Source of the DNA: Stutzerimonas sp. S1
Lineage (GTDB): Bacteria; Pseudomonadota; Gammaproteobacteria; Pseudomonadales; Pseudomonadaceae
Assembly: GCF_025966695.1 (NCBI RefSeq)
Contig: NZ_JAOEIY010000007.1
Location: 76,918 to 140,917 of the forward strand
DNA length: 64,000 nucleotides
Direction: 5' to 3'
Shown here: in pieces, positions 1 through 8,547 of the stretch
Position numbering within the stretch: position 1 is the stretch's first letter
Layout of the letters: each line of letters opens with the position of its first letter
Translations under genes and position numbers: made by a program
The notes under the pieces: generated by a model
Database searches by the model: none
The model's input: only the letters and a program-made list of their open reading frames with translations
Told to the model about the DNA's origin: nothing

Positions 1-76
1 CACTCATAGCTCAGCTGGATAGAGTACTCGGCTACGAACCGAGCGGTCGGAGGTTCGAATCCTCCTGAGTGCGCCA
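1..76 (+). tRNA. tRNA-Arg (ACG), first base missing
   Basis: Cloverleaf with anticodon ACG in the loop CTACGAA between CTCGG and CCGAG, a T arm GGTTCGAATCC and an encoded 3' GCCA. The acceptor stem pairs CACTCA with TGAGTG; the first G lies just outside the window, as the complete identical copy at 147 shows. Reads CGN arginine codons through inosine. Confidence 0.95.
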
Positions 77-146
77 TATGTTAGAGCTTCAATCGTAGAT
101 TGGAGATCATGACAGCCAGAAGCGATCTGGCTTATCAAGCGCTTAC

Positions 147-223
147 GCACTCATAGCTCAGCTGGATAGAGTACTCGGCTACGAACCGAGCGGTCGGAGG
201 TTCGAATCCTCCTGAGTGCGCCA
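147..223 (+). tRNA. tRNA-Arg (ACG), second identical copy
   Basis: Complete 77-nt tRNA with acceptor stem GCACTCA/TGAGTGC, anticodon ACG and encoded CCA. It is identical over its overlap to the copy at 1-76 and is separated from it by 70 bp, so the two are a tandem duplication that is probably co-transcribed and ends at the terminator at 231. Confidence 0.97.
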
Positions 224-230
224 TATACGA

Positions 231-262
231 AGGGCCTGCAGCGATGCAGGCCCTTTTTGTTT
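231..262 (+). terminator. Rho-independent terminator of the tRNA-Arg pair
   Basis: Perfect 10-bp stem AGGGCCTGCA/TGCAGGCCCT with loop GCGA, followed by TTTTGTTTT, starting 8 bp after the second tRNA. Confidence 0.92.
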
Positions 263-271
263 TGTGGATCA

Positions 272-769
272 TCAGCGTTTGCCGGTGACGCAACCGCCTT
301 CGTCGAAGGTTATGGTCCGTGTTCCGCCGTCATTGTCTGTATAGCGGTAGCGCACGCGGCCATTGCTGCTGGCGACGTTGTCCGGGCGCCCCAGCGCGCT
401 TTCGACGTCGGCGCGGGTCATTCCGGCCAAAATCCGTTGTGCGATGATGGCGCTGCGTCGATCGCTACCCGTCACTCGATTGCCGCAACCATCATGTCGT
501 TCAGCGACAATGGTCAGCCTTTCCTCGTTAGGGTGTTTGGCTTTTCGCGTTTCGCGCGGTTTGGTCGACGCCATCTTCGTTGCCTTCCCGGTGCTTGGTG
601 TGGGGTTGTACGCCTGTTGCCTTTGCCTGTCGGTGCCGTCCGGACAGCCTTGCTGGCTGAAGGTCACCTGTCCATCGCTATCGGTGCAGCGGAACACGGT
701 CGACGCAATAGACGCCTGGCTGGCCATAAGGGCTGAAGTGAAGAGCGTGACGGCTAGGTATTGGTGCAT
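272..769 (-). CDS. DUF4124 domain secreted protein
   Basis: A 165-residue protein of unknown function. Residues 1-22 form a signal peptide ending ASIAS. Next comes a DUF4124-type segment (VFRCTDSDGQVTFSQQGCPDG), with two cysteines spaced as in that family, then a basic low-complexity linker. The C-terminal part (GMTRADVESALGRPD) resembles the SmpA/OmlA-type fold seen at the end of many DUF4124 proteins. The start is supported by GGAGGACGAAC before ATG. It converges on the tRNA terminator. A second DUF4124 protein with the same plan lies inside the mobile element at 20114. The domain call is from memory of the family; the function is unknown. Confidence 0.8.
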   Translation of the reverse strand: MHQYLAVTLFTSALMASQASIASTVFRCTDSDGQVTFSQQGCPDGTDRQRQQAYNPTPSTGKATKMASTKPRETRKAKHPNEERLTIVAERHDGCGNRVTGSDRRSAIIAQRILAGMTRADVESALGRPDNVASSNGRVRYRYTDNDGGTRTITFDEGGCVTGKR

Positions 770-1110
770 GTTCGTCCTCCATGACGAAAGGTGCGGTCTA
801 GCCTAGGCGCAAAATTCTTTGTTGTGCAGTCGTGCCTTGTCGTGACGTGAAAGCGTCGACACATGAGACGTCCGCTAAGCATGGCTGAGCGCCAGCAGCT
901 CTTTCGGGCCTGTGCTGCGAGCAGTTGTCAGCCGTTTGAAAGGCTTCTCCGGTCGGCGGGTGTTATCATCCGTGCCGTTCGCCCTTCGGGCCAATGGAAA
1001 CCAATCTCCCTATGGACTTACCCAGTAGTCGCTCAAGAATCCTGCTTGCCAATCACATGATTGATTGATTCCCCTGGCGCGCCCCCTAGCGCCCGGGGGT
1101 GGAGTGCGCC
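770..1110. other. Intergenic leader upstream of mgtE
   Basis: There is no convincing gene in these 341 bp. The 65-codon ORF at 863-1060 has no ribosome-binding site and no family resemblance. Two structures are visible. GCCCTTCGGGC near 980-990 is a small hairpin. CCCCC (1082-1086) pairs with GGGGG (1095-1099), and the latter is part of the mgtE Shine-Dalgarno region, so the leader could in principle mask the mgtE start. No known Mg2+ riboswitch could be identified by eye. Confidence 0.5.
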
Positions 1111-2553
1111 ATGACAGAAATAGAAGCAAAAAAACCGCAAGAAACGTTGCAGGACCGCCTGGCGCAGGTGGTCGAGCTGTTGCATCGGCATCGCCTGGTC
1201 GAGGATCTGACCCATCGTCAGGAGGGTGAGCACCAGGAGTTAGTGGAAAGTCTGGTGCATCGGCAGAACCTCGCCGAGCTGCAGCGCAAGCTGGATGAGC
1301 TCCATCCGGCGGATGTCGCGCATATCCTCGAAGCACTTCCGCTCGATGATCGTTTGACCGTATGGCAGCTGGTCAAGGCCGAGCGCGATGGCGACATTCT
1401 TCTGGAAGTCTCCGACGCGGTGCGAGAAACCCTGATCGCCGACATGGATGATCATGAGTTGCTAGCGGCCGCCAAGGAGATGGATGCCGACGAGCTGGCT
1501 GACCTCGCACCAGAGTTGCCGCGCGACGTTGTTCACGAACTCATGGAAACCCTCGACGCGCAACAGCGCGAGCGAGTTCGCTCGGCTTTGTCCTATGAAG
1601 AGGATCAGGTCGGTGCGCTGATGGACTTCGAGATGGTCACCATCCGCGAGGATGTCAGTCTGGAAGTGGTGCTGCGTTATCTCCGTCGGCTCAAAGAGCT
1701 GCCCGGCCACACCGATAAGCTGTTTGTGGTGGACTATGACGGCGTGCTGAAAGGCGTGCTGCCGATCAAGCGATTGCTGGTCAACGACCCGGAAAAGCAG
1801 GTGGCCGAGGTCATGGCTAGCGATCCGGTGACCTTTCACCCGGACGAGGACGCTTACGAGGCCGCGCAGGCGTTCGAGCGCTACGATCTGGTATCCACTC
1901 CGGTGGTCGACAAAAGCGGTAAGTTGATTGGGCGACTGACGATCGATGAAATGGTCGACCTGATTCGTGAGGAGAGTGAAAGCGAAGTGCTCAACATGGC
2001 CGGTCTGCGCGAGGAAGAGGATATCTTCGCCTCGGTGTGGAAGTCGGTACGTAACCGCTGGGCCTGGCTGGCCGTCAATCTGGTTACGGCATTCGTGGCT
2101 TCAAGGGTTATTGGTCTGTTCGATGGCTCGATCGAGAAGCTCGTTGCGCTCGCCGCGCTGATGCCAATTGTCGCAGGCATCGGAGGCAATTCCGGTAACC
2201 AGACGATCACCATGATCGTGCGGGCGATGGCTCTCGATCAGGTCGGGACCGGCAACACCGCTCGGTTATTGCGCAAGGAGGTAGGGGTCGGGCTGGTCAA
2301 TGGCCTGGTGTGGGGCGGGGTGATCGGCGTGGTCGCCTACTGGCTCTACGGCAGCTGGTCTCTTGGGGTGGTAATGACCGCGGCAATGACCTTGAATCTG
2401 CTGCTGGCTGCGTTAATGGGCGTACTGATTCCGATGACCTTGGCTCGTCTTGGTCGGGATCCGGCGATGGGTGCGAGCGTCATGATCACCGCCATGACCG
2501 ATAGCGGTGGATTCTTCATTTTTCTCGGATTAGCTACCGTATTCCTGCTGTAA
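1111..2553 (+). CDS. mgtE: Magnesium channel/transporter MgtE
   Basis: A 480-residue inner-membrane Mg2+ channel. The N-terminal 120 or so residues are the acidic helical MgtE-N domain (LDELHPADVAHILEALP is typical). Two CBS domains follow (about 140-265), including the DxxxH-type segment MASDPVTFHPDEDAYEAAQ. Five membrane helices complete the protein from about residue 285, with the pore signature GIGGNSGNQ, and the conserved end MTDSGGFFIFLGLA. Start ATG 1111 is preferred over the in-frame GTG at 1099 because GGGGGTGGAG sits just before it. Length is normal for the family. In the family, the cytosolic domains close the pore when Mg2+ is high. It stands alone as a transcription unit, with oadG 136 bp downstream. 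Confidence 0.95.
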   Translation: MTEIEAKKPQETLQDRLAQVVELLHRHRLVEDLTHRQEGEHQELVESLVHRQNLAELQRKLDELHPADVAHILEALPLDDRLTVWQLVKAERDGDILLEVSDAVRETLIADMDDHELLAAAKEMDADELADLAPELPRDVVHELMETLDAQQRERVRSALSYEEDQVGALMDFEMVTIREDVSLEVVLRYLRRLKELPGHTDKLFVVDYDGVLKGVLPIKRLLVNDPEKQVAEVMASDPVTFHPDEDAYEAAQAFERYDLVSTPVVDKSGKLIGRLTIDEMVDLIREESESEVLNMAGLREEEDIFASVWKSVRNRWAWLAVNLVTAFVASRVIGLFDGSIEKLVALAALMPIVAGIGGNSGNQTITMIVRAMALDQVGTGNTARLLRKEVGVGLVNGLVWGGVIGVVAYWLYGSWSLGVVMTAAMTLNLLLAALMGVLIPMTLARLGRDPAMGASVMITAMTDSGGFFIFLGLATVFLL

Positions 2554-2689
2554 CTACGGCATTTCCCTTGTTCTGCGTTTGCTCTGGCTTTCTTTTTCAG
2601 GCTAAGGTTCGCTGGCTTCGCTTCGCGAGACTCGCCTGAAATATAACTACGAACAATAAGCGGCCGTGCCGCTGACAAGGGAACCCTTT

Positions 2690-2926
2690 ATGACCCCTGG
2701 CGAACTTCTGCTCGAAGGTGTCGAACTCATGCTGTTCGGCTTGGGCTTCGTCTACCTTTTCCTCATCCTTTTGATCGTTTGCATCCGATTGATGTCATCG
2801 CTGACCACCCGTTTCGCCAGTGAGCCGATCCCTCATGCTCCTGCTCAAGCGGTTGTCGAAACGGATGCCGAGATTCTTGCCGCCATTCAGGCCGCCATCC
2901 ATCAACACCGCGCGCGACGCGGTTGA
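2690..2926 (+). CDS. oadG: Oxaloacetate decarboxylase gamma subunit
   Basis: A 78-residue protein with one N-terminal membrane helix (about residues 13-35, [20 protein letters not shown]) and a short hydrophilic tail ending HQHRARRG. This is the plan of OadG, the small subunit that holds the alpha subunit to the membrane and binds a metal ion through C-terminal histidines. ATG 2690 has AAGGGA 7 bp upstream; the longer reading from 2666 lacks a good site. It is the first gene of oadGAB, 22 bp before oadA. Identification rests mainly on context, because the family is short and variable. Confidence 0.88.
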   Translation: MTPGELLLEGVELMLFGLGFVYLFLILLIVCIRLMSSLTTRFASEPIPHAPAQAVVETDAEILAAIQAAIHQHRARRG

Positions 2927-2948
2927 TTCGGAAAGGGAGTTCTTTTCC

Positions 2949-4727
2949 ATGACCGTCGTAAAACGACCGCTCGGCATCACCGATGTGGTGCTGCGCGATG
3001 CGCATCAGTCTATTCTCGCCACCCGCGTCCGTCTCGAGGATATGCTGCCGATTGCCGCCAAACTCGATCGAGTCGGCTTCTGGTCCGTCGAATCCTGGGG
3101 TGGGGCGACTTTCGATGCCTGCATCCGTTACCTCGGCGAGGATCCTTGGGAGCGCATTCGCGAGCTGAAAAGGGCGATGCCCAACACGCGGCAGCAGATG
3201 TTGTTGCGCGGCCAGAACCTGTTGGGGTACCGGCACTATGCGGATGACGTCGTGGAGAAGTTCGTCGAGCGCGCGGCGATCAATGGCGTCGACGTGTTCC
3301 GTGTGTTCGACGCGATGAACGATCCGCGCAATCTGGAAACCGCGTTGCGTGCAGTGAAGCAGCAGGGTAAGCACGCTCAGGGAACCATCTCCTACACCAC
3401 CAGCCCTGTGCATACGCTGCAGATGTGGGTCGACCTCGCTAAGCGGATTGAGGATCTGGGCGCTGATTCCGTTGCGATCAAGGACATGGCGGGCATCCTA
3501 ACGCCCTATACGGCATTCGAACTCGTATCGCGCCTCAAGGCTAGCTTGGCGATTCCGATTCACATGCAGTGCCATGCCACTGCAGGGCTTTCCACCGCAG
3601 CGATCGTCAAGGCAGTGGAGGCCGGTATCGACAACGTAGATACCGCTATCTCTTCGCTTTCGATGACGTACGGGCATTCGCCCACAGAGTCAGTGGTCGC
3701 GATTTTCCAAGGGACCGAGCGGGATACTGGTCTGAATCTGGAGCTGCTTGAAGAAGTGGCAGCGTATTTCCGGGAGGTGCGGCGCAAGTACTCGAAGTTT
3801 GAAGGCAATCTGCGGGGAGTCGATTCGAGGATTCTGGTCGCGCAGGTGCCGGGCGGCATGCTGACCAATATGGAAAGCCAGCTGAAAGAGCAGGGTGCGC
3901 TCGATAAGTTCGACCAGGTGCTTGCCGAGATTCCTCGGGTACGTCAGGACCTTGGTTTCATCCCATTGGTAACACCCACTTCACAGATTGTTGGCACTCA
4001 GGCAGTGATCAACGTGCTGACTGGCGAGCGCTACAAGTCGATCACCAAGGAAACGGCCGGCATTCTCAAGGGCGAGTACGGCGCAGCTCCTGCGCCATTC
4101 GACTCTGAGCTGCAGGCGCGAGTGCTGGCGGGCAGCGATGTGATCACCTGCCGTCCCGCCGACCTTCTGCAGCCCGAAATGGACCGGCTGACCGCAGAAC
4201 TGAAGGCCTTGGCGCAAGAAAAGAGCATCAAGCTGGCGGCGGACGAGATTGACGATGTGCTGACGTACGCATTGTTCCCGCAGATCGGTCTGAAATTCTT
4301 GGAAAACCGAGGCAATCCCGCAGCGTTTGAGCCTGTCCCCAGTGGGGATGAGCAACCGGCTCGTGCGGCTGGCAAACCGGAGGTTTACACCGTAGAAGTC
4401 AACGGTAAGGCGTTCGTCGTCCAGGTCAGCGAGGGAGGTGATATAGAAGGTCTGAAACCTCTCGCTGCGCCCGCTAGTGCATCATCGACAGCCGGCGCCA
4501 CGCCAGTTGCCGAAGGAGAGCCTCAGGTAGCGCCGCTCGCTGGAAATATCTTCAAGGTTCTGGTGAAGCCAGGGCAGTCGGTACAAGAGGGTGATCTGGT
4601 GATCATTCTCGAAGCGATGAAGATGGAAACCGAAATCCGAGCTTTCAAGGCGGGTACCGTCGCCAGTGTCGACATCAAGGTGGGCGACGCGGTTTCGGTA
4701 GGCGATTGCCTGCTGAGCATCGCTTGA
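2949..4727 (+). CDS. oadA: Oxaloacetate decarboxylase alpha subunit, biotin-containing
   Basis: A 592-residue carboxyltransferase. Residues 5-270 form the HMGL/pyruvate-carboxylase TIM barrel ([21 protein letters not shown] holds the metal-ligand histidines). A conserved carboxylase domain follows, then a Pro/Ala linker and a C-terminal biotinyl domain with the site EAMKMET. It moves CO2 from oxaloacetate to biotin, which OadB then decarboxylates. The start ATG 2949 follows GGAAAGGGAG. Pseudomonads also have a related PycB subunit, but the flanking oadG and oadB make the sodium-pump assignment the better one. Confidence 0.94.
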   Translation: MTVVKRPLGITDVVLRDAHQSILATRVRLEDMLPIAAKLDRVGFWSVESWGGATFDACIRYLGEDPWERIRELKRAMPNTRQQMLLRGQNLLGYRHYADDVVEKFVERAAINGVDVFRVFDAMNDPRNLETALRAVKQQGKHAQGTISYTTSPVHTLQMWVDLAKRIEDLGADSVAIKDMAGILTPYTAFELVSRLKASLAIPIHMQCHATAGLSTAAIVKAVEAGIDNVDTAISSLSMTYGHSPTESVVAIFQGTERDTGLNLELLEEVAAYFREVRRKYSKFEGNLRGVDSRILVAQVPGGMLTNMESQLKEQGALDKFDQVLAEIPRVRQDLGFIPLVTPTSQIVGTQAVINVLTGERYKSITKETAGILKGEYGAAPAPFDSELQARVLAGSDVITCRPADLLQPEMDRLTAELKALAQEKSIKLAADEIDDVLTYALFPQIGLKFLENRGNPAAFEPVPSGDEQPARAAGKPEVYTVEVNGKAFVVQVSEGGDIEGLKPLAAPASASSTAGATPVAEGEPQVAPLAGNIFKVLVKPGQSVQEGDLVIILEAMKMETEIRAFKAGTVASVDIKVGDAVSVGDCLLSIA

Positions 4728-4737
4728 GGGGCACTCA

Positions 4738-5874
4738 ATGGATAAGTTAATCAAGCTTTGGCAGGGAACCGGCCTGTACCACCTAGAAGCAGGACAGGCG
4801 CTGATGATCGTCGTCTGCCTACTGCTTATCTACTTGGCAATTCGCAAAGGGTTCGAGCCGCTGTTGCTGATCCCGATCGGTTTTGGTGGCATTCTGGCCA
4901 ATATTCCCGTGGCCAACATGGCCCAAGGGGCTGGGATTCTCCATCTGTTCTATGAAGTGGGTTTGCCAACCAGCGTGTTTCCGCTGCTGATCTTCATGGG
5001 CGTGGGGGCGATGACGGACTTTGGACCCATGCTGGCGAATCCGAAGACGCTATTGCTCGGTGCGGCTGCCCAGTTTGGCATATTCGCCACCTTGCTGGGC
5101 GCGCTGGCACTGACCGTCTCCGGTATCCCGGGGATGGAGTTTACGCTGCGCGAGGCGGCGTCCATTGCCATCATTGGTGGCGCAGACGGGCCAACTTCGA
5201 TCTTTGTCACGTCCAAATTGGCGCCCGATCTGTTGGGCCCCATTGCGGTCGCGGCATATTCCTACATGGCGCTGGTTCCATTGATCCAGCCGCCGATCAT
5301 GCGTGCTCTCACAACGCCTGAAGATCGCGCCATCGTCATGACGCAGCTGCGTCACGTCGGGCAGGCGGAGAAGATAGTGTTTCCTCTGGTGCTCTGCCTG
5401 CTGGTCGGCTTGCTGCTGCCCGACGCTGCGCCATTGGTAGGGATGTTTGCGTTCGGCAACTTGCTGCGTGAGTGTGGCGTCGTGGATCGTCTTGCCGATA
5501 CCTCGCGAAATGCCCTCATCAATATCGTTACCATCGCACTGGGCTTGACCGTAGGCTCCAAGCTTTCGGCGGACGCGTTTCTCCAGCTCAAAACGTTGGG
5601 AATTCTCGTGCTGGGCATGGTGGCTTTCTGCGGCGGCACGGCGGCGGGCGTGCTGATGGCGAAACTGATGAATCGCTTCAGTGAAAACAAGATCAATCCG
5701 CTGATCGGCTCAGCAGGTGTGTCGGCGGTGCCAATGGCGGCCCGTGTCTCGAACAAAGTGGGCTTGGAAGCCAACCCACAGAATTTCCTGTTGATGCACG
5801 CAATGGGGCCGAACGTGGCTGGTGTAATTGGATCCGCGGTAGCCGCAGGGGTGCTACTCAACTTCGTTGGATAG
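4738..5874 (+). CDS. oadB: Oxaloacetate decarboxylase beta subunit (Na+ pump)
   Basis: A 378-residue integral membrane protein with about nine to eleven helices. It carries the family hallmarks GGADGPTSI (about residue 145), with the conserved aspartate used in Na+ translocation, and the late segment [18 protein letters not shown]. It decarboxylates carboxybiotin on OadA and couples this to Na+ export. It starts 10 bp after oadA and ends 11 bp before a strong terminator, so oadGAB is a closed operon. Confidence 0.95.
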   Translation: MDKLIKLWQGTGLYHLEAGQALMIVVCLLLIYLAIRKGFEPLLLIPIGFGGILANIPVANMAQGAGILHLFYEVGLPTSVFPLLIFMGVGAMTDFGPMLANPKTLLLGAAAQFGIFATLLGALALTVSGIPGMEFTLREAASIAIIGGADGPTSIFVTSKLAPDLLGPIAVAAYSYMALVPLIQPPIMRALTTPEDRAIVMTQLRHVGQAEKIVFPLVLCLLVGLLLPDAAPLVGMFAFGNLLRECGVVDRLADTSRNALINIVTIALGLTVGSKLSADAFLQLKTLGILVLGMVAFCGGTAAGVLMAKLMNRFSENKINPLIGSAGVSAVPMAARVSNKVGLEANPQNFLLMHAMGPNVAGVIGSAVAAGVLLNFVG

Positions 5875-5884
5875 GATAAATAGG

Positions 5885-5918
5885 CATAAAAAAGCCGGCA
5901 TTTGCCGGCTTTTTTATG
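5885..5918 (+). terminator. Terminator after oadGAB (bidirectional shape)
   Basis: Hairpin AAAAAAGCCGGCA-TTT-TGCCGGCTTTTTT type: stem GCCGGCA/TGCCGGC flanked by A-run and T-run, so it can also end the convergent amrZ transcript. Confidence 0.9.
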
Positions 5919-5932
5919 GAGGCAGCCTAGAG

Positions 5933-6259
5933 TCAGCTGTCCTCTTTTGCCAACTCTACATCTTGTGCGATTAGGGCAATCAATGCGTTCTGCTGTCGAT
6001 GTGTGAGCTGACGGAAACGTTGCAGCAGCTCACGCTCATGCAGCGACAGCTCGGGGCTATCCAGGCGCATGCTCAGGTCTTCATCCAACGCGCCTTCTTG
6101 AAGGAGGCTCTGCTCCAGGCGCGCGATGATTTCCGAGTTCATGCTGCGATGGTGGTTGCGCGCCACATCGGCGATGCGCTCACGCATTCCGTCGGGTAAA
6201 CGAACCACGAACTTGTCAGCCGTTCGGCTGGAATAAACTGCCTGCTTCATAGGGCGCAT
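5933..6259 (-). CDS. amrZ: Arc/AmrZ-type ribbon-helix-helix regulator
   Basis: A 108-residue regulator. After a short flexible N-terminus comes the ribbon-helix-helix domain: beta strand [12 protein letters not shown] (about 14-25), then helices [19 protein letters not shown] and IARLEQSLL. The C-terminal tetramerisation region follows ([19 protein letters not shown]). The match to P. aeruginosa AmrZ is nearly residue for residue as I remember it, and the length is the same. AmrZ controls alginate, twitching, flagella and c-di-GMP genes in P. aeruginosa, including repression of fleQ; that role here is inferred. It is convergent with oadB and shares its terminator. Confidence 0.9.
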   Translation of the reverse strand: MRPMKQAVYSSRTADKFVVRLPDGMRERIADVARNHHRSMNSEIIARLEQSLLQEGALDEDLSMRLDSPELSLHERELLQRFRQLTHRQQNALIALIAQDVELAKEDS

Positions 6260-6524
6260 ATTAAACCGGTTAGTCAGGTTGGCGTGGTGGCTTATTGCCG
6301 TTGGTAGTCATCGGTCTGACAACCGCCGCCCCGCGCTGTTCCGCTGTGCATAAAAAACTTGTTGGGACGGGTTGGTGACGCCAATTATACGGCGGCGCAT
6401 TTTTGGGGTAAAGGCATGGTGCTATCAAAATGCCTTTATTGTGATCGAGTGCCGCTCTCTGCGAACTGCGGTCATATCCGTAGAGATAAAGACAAGCCGG
6501 GTAGCGGATCCCTCGTTAGAAAAG

Positions 6525-6710
6525 CTAGCGAAGGATAGGGTCGAATTTGATGCGGCGGCCAACGAACATCGCACCTAGGAACGCAACGCTGCCGAGGCCA
6601 AGTCCTCCTTGGGCTGCGATTTGCCAGCCGGTGGCTGCGTCGGGAGCGACAATCAGAAAGACGCCAGACCCAGTAGCGACAGTCAGGCAGAAAATGGCGA
6701 GCTTGGACAT
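6525..6710 (-). CDS. Small two-helix membrane protein, unknown
   Basis: A 61-residue protein with two hydrophobic segments (about 4-22, LAIFCLTVATGSGVFLIVA, and 33-50, GGLGLGSVAFLGAMFVG) joined by a short polar turn and ending in a basic tail GRRIKFDPILR. AAGGGA lies 9 bp upstream of ATG. It begins 40 bp after the stop of the small secreted protein at 6751 on the same strand, so the two probably form an operon. No family recognised; the site and composition make it likely real. Confidence 0.55.
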   Translation of the reverse strand: MSKLAIFCLTVATGSGVFLIVAPDAATGWQIAAQGGLGLGSVAFLGAMFVGRRIKFDPILR

Positions 6711-6750
6711 ATCCGTTATCCCTTGGTCGGCTGGTTACTGTCGGCGAGGT

Positions 6751-6969
6751 TTAGAAAACCCAGCGCTGCGTATGATACTGGGTACCCATTTCGCTGCCGC
6801 TGAGTGTAAAAACGCGGGCGCTTGGCGCATGGCTGGACGATTGGGGCGTGAGCGGTTGCGTTGCGAAAGGCTGGTGAGCGCCAGTGTCATTTTTCTGAAG
6901 CAGCTGCATGGCGCTGACAGAGGCAATTAGTAGAGTCGTGCTGAGCAGGTAGGCCGTTTTCCACATCAT
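6751..6969 (-). CDS. Small secreted or anchored protein, unknown
   Basis: A 72-residue protein. Residues 1-20 (MMWKTAYLLSTTLLIASVSA) look like a signal peptide, and the rest is Ser/Gln/Thr-rich and polar. Start at 6969 or three bases later; GGAAAC lies upstream. It is the first gene of a likely two-gene unit with the membrane protein at 6525. No homologue recognised. It could be a chance ORF, but the clean signal peptide argues for a gene. Confidence 0.45.
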   Translation of the reverse strand: MMWKTAYLLSTTLLIASVSAMQLLQKNDTGAHQPFATQPLTPQSSSHAPSARVFTLSGSEMGTQYHTQRWVF

Positions 6970-7165
6970 GCGTTTCCATTCGCGGAATCTAATGCCTCCT
7001 TTGGTGCATGCGTTGTGCCAATCGCTACGGTATTTTTATTTCTTATAAATCAATCACTTAGTAAGATTATTGGCCGAGCTTTCAATGCAGGATGCACGGT
7101 TCTGTAATTCTTTCATTGCAATTTGCAATGCGGGCTCAGTGTCATATGTTGGTAATTGCCCGCGA

Positions 7166-7194
7166 ATGACAAATTCGCATCGGGTCGCTAAGAT
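7166..7194 (+). promoter_or_regulatory. Sigma-70 promoter of tRNA-Arg(CCT)
   Basis: ATGACA, 17-bp spacer, TAAGAT, placed 12 bp before the tRNA gene; the spacer is GC-rich near the -10, as in stable-RNA promoters. Confidence 0.7.
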
Positions 7195-7205
7195 GCGGCC
7201 CGCAC

Positions 7206-7282
7206 GTCCCAGTAGCTCAATTGGATAGAGCATCCCCCTCCTAAGGGGAAGGTTGTGAGTTCGAACCTCGCCTGGGACGCCA
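7206..7282 (+). tRNA. tRNA-Arg (CCT), integration target
   Basis: A 77-nt tRNA with acceptor stem GTCCCAG/CTGGGAC, anticodon loop CTCCTAA (anticodon CCT, codon AGG), T arm GTTCGAACCTC and encoded CCA. Its 3' part from 7235 is repeated perfectly at 26065-26115, so the mobile element entered here and rebuilt an intact gene. Confidence 0.97.
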
Positions 7283-7285
7283 GTA
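7235..7285 (+). repeat. attL core (51-bp direct repeat)
   Basis: From CCCCTCCTAAGGGG to CCAGTA, identical to 26065-26115. It covers the anticodon stem-loop to the tRNA end plus GTA; the flanks diverge at once (AAATC here, TGTCA at attR). Confidence 0.96.
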
Positions 7286-7290
7286 AAATC

Positions 7291-7325
7291 AACCGCTTAG
7301 AGCTTTATGCCTAAGTGGTTTTTTT
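7291..7325 (+). terminator. Terminator of tRNA-Arg(CCT), supplied by the element
   Basis: Stem AACCGCTTAG/CTAAGTGGTT (one G-T pair) with a 10-nt loop, then a run of T. It lies in element DNA, so integration gave the tRNA a new terminator. Its left arm overlaps a putative integrase arm site (7286-7299). Confidence 0.8.
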
Positions 7326-7580
7326 ATGCGTGGGTGCAGGGCGGGTGCGTTTAGGTGCCTCTTGCCGCTTCCCTACACCTTCGAGCCGTAGCTGAGGCTC
7401 TCGTCTGCGGAAATTGACTAAGGTCGCCCCTAATCGCTGCTCCACCGCTAAGCGAAGCACCTTCAGCTTCCCGTCTCCACCCTTCAGAAATGGAATACCT
7501 ACCTGTCCGAGCCAGCGCGCTTGGGCGGACGGCTTCTGGTAGCCGGTAAGTTGTTCTAAATCGCTCGTCGAAAGGAACAC
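7311..7580 (-). CDS. DUF4224 domain protein
   Basis: An 89-residue protein. Residues 5-45 (LTGYQKPSAQARWLGQVGIPF followed by LKVLRLAVEQRLG) match the DUF4224 pattern, a small family usually found next to phage integrases. The tail is basic (KRTRPAPTHKKTT). Start is GTG with GAGCAGG upstream. It is the last gene before attL. In the circular element it would lie directly across attP from int, which fits the normal DUF4224-int pairing. A role in recombination directionality or int control is inference. Confidence 0.72.
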   Translation of the reverse strand: MFLSTSDLEQLTGYQKPSAQARWLGQVGIPFLKGGDGKLKVLRLAVEQRLGATLVNFRRREPQLRLEGVGKRQEAPKRTRPAPTHKKTT

Positions 7581-7611
7581 AAGGCCTGCTCTTTAACGGT
7601 GGCGGGACAGG

Positions 7612-7881
7612 TCAATTCCCAGCAGGGCGCCTTTTAGACGAGGCCTGTTTCTCAGAGGCGCGAGCGATTGCGAGGCGCTCCACCAGGGTCAAAGATCCGT
7701 CAGGGCGAAAGCGCGTCCTCGGTTCAATGTACCTTGCGGAAGGGGACACAAAGTAGCTTCGACCATGTTTCTCCGGAGCCGGATAAATGAATCCCTCCCG
7801 TGCCCACCGACGTAGAGTATTCAACGTGGGCGGTGTTTCGTAGGTTTGCTTTGCCCATTCTTCGAGTGTCAACAAAGCCAT
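7612..7881 (-). CDS. Lambda Xis-like excisionase
   Basis: An 89-residue protein. The segment LTLEEWAKQTYETPPTLNTLRRWAREGFIYPAPEKHGRSY aligns by eye with lambda Xis (TLQEWNARQ, then ETVRRWVRE, then IFPPPVKDGREY): a winged MerR-like helix followed by the PAPEKxGRSYFV wing. In that family the protein bends DNA at the att arms and favours excision. It lies about 330 bp from attL on the strand reading toward it, the expected site. A second excisionase-like gene lies just upstream at 7936. Confidence 0.78.
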   Translation of the reverse strand: MALLTLEEWAKQTYETPPTLNTLRRWAREGFIYPAPEKHGRSYFVSPSARYIEPRTRFRPDGSLTLVERLAIARASEKQASSKRRPAGN

Positions 7882-7935
7882 CGATCTCTGCCTCTCACGT
7901 TCCGTATGGTTGGGAGTACTGTAGCTACTCGCGGC

Positions 7936-8190
7936 CTATGTGAGCGGAGGAGGGCTCAACTCCCTGACTTTAGAGTTTGCCTTGGACACTACCCTCAGCG
8001 CTGCCCGTGGCGCTGGGCCTGATTCAACCCAAGCGTGGTACCCCTCGACATTGATCAGTGGCTTGTTATCGGGTGCGCGAATCCACACCTGACCTTCAGG
8101 CCATGTTCCTTTGGAGCACTTGGCCCTGATCGCATGTTCGGTGTAGCCGCTCTCAACGGCGAATTGTTTGATGGTCTTGTACTTGACCAT
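7936..8190 (-). CDS. Excisionase-like winged-helix protein
   Basis: An 84-residue protein starting MVKYKTIKQFAVESGYTEHAIRAKCSKG, a MerR-type HTH with the pattern GYTExAIRxK, then WPEGQVWIRAPDNKPLINVEGYHAWVE. Phage proteins with this plan are usually called excisionase family. It differs in sequence from the lambda Xis-like protein at 7612. One may act as the recombination directionality factor and the other as a repressor or activator of int. Strong start: GGCGGCAC before ATG. Confidence 0.65.
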   Translation of the reverse strand: MVKYKTIKQFAVESGYTEHAIRAKCSKGTWPEGQVWIRAPDNKPLINVEGYHAWVESGPAPRAALRVVSKANSKVRELSPPPLT

Positions 8191-8349
8191 GGTGTGCCGC
8201 CTTTAAGGTTGGTGATCGACTGGCCCCCTACTTGGATGACAGTGCCGAGTGGGGGCCACTCGGCAACTAGATAATATAGTGCCGATAAGGGGCTAGCTTG
8301 GGTCGCATCTGCCGACTGCCCCCTCCACTTGATATCCAATGATTGTTTA

Positions 8350-8547
8350 TCAGAGGCCAAGCTGGCGAACAATCTCGGCAGGATCGGTGCCACGCTGAAG
8401 GGCTCGACGGGCATCACGCTGCATTGTGTCAATGCATTCGTTCTCGAACTTCTCTGCCATCCGACACGCCTTCTTCACGATCAGGACAGCAAGTTCTCTC
8501 GGAAACGGGACGGTTTCTTGCGCTGGTCGTCCGTAGGTGATCGACAC
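8350..8547 (-). CDS. Small helical protein, unknown
   Basis: A 65-residue protein, rich in charged residues and predicted mostly helical (ELAVLIVKKACRMAEKFEN, DARRALQRGTDPAEIVRQL). GTG start with GGAGAG 8 bp upstream. It lies upstream of the excisionase genes on the same strand. No family recognised. Confidence 0.5.
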   Translation of the reverse strand: MSITYGRPAQETVPFPRELAVLIVKKACRMAEKFENECIDTMQRDARRALQRGTDPAEIVRQLGL

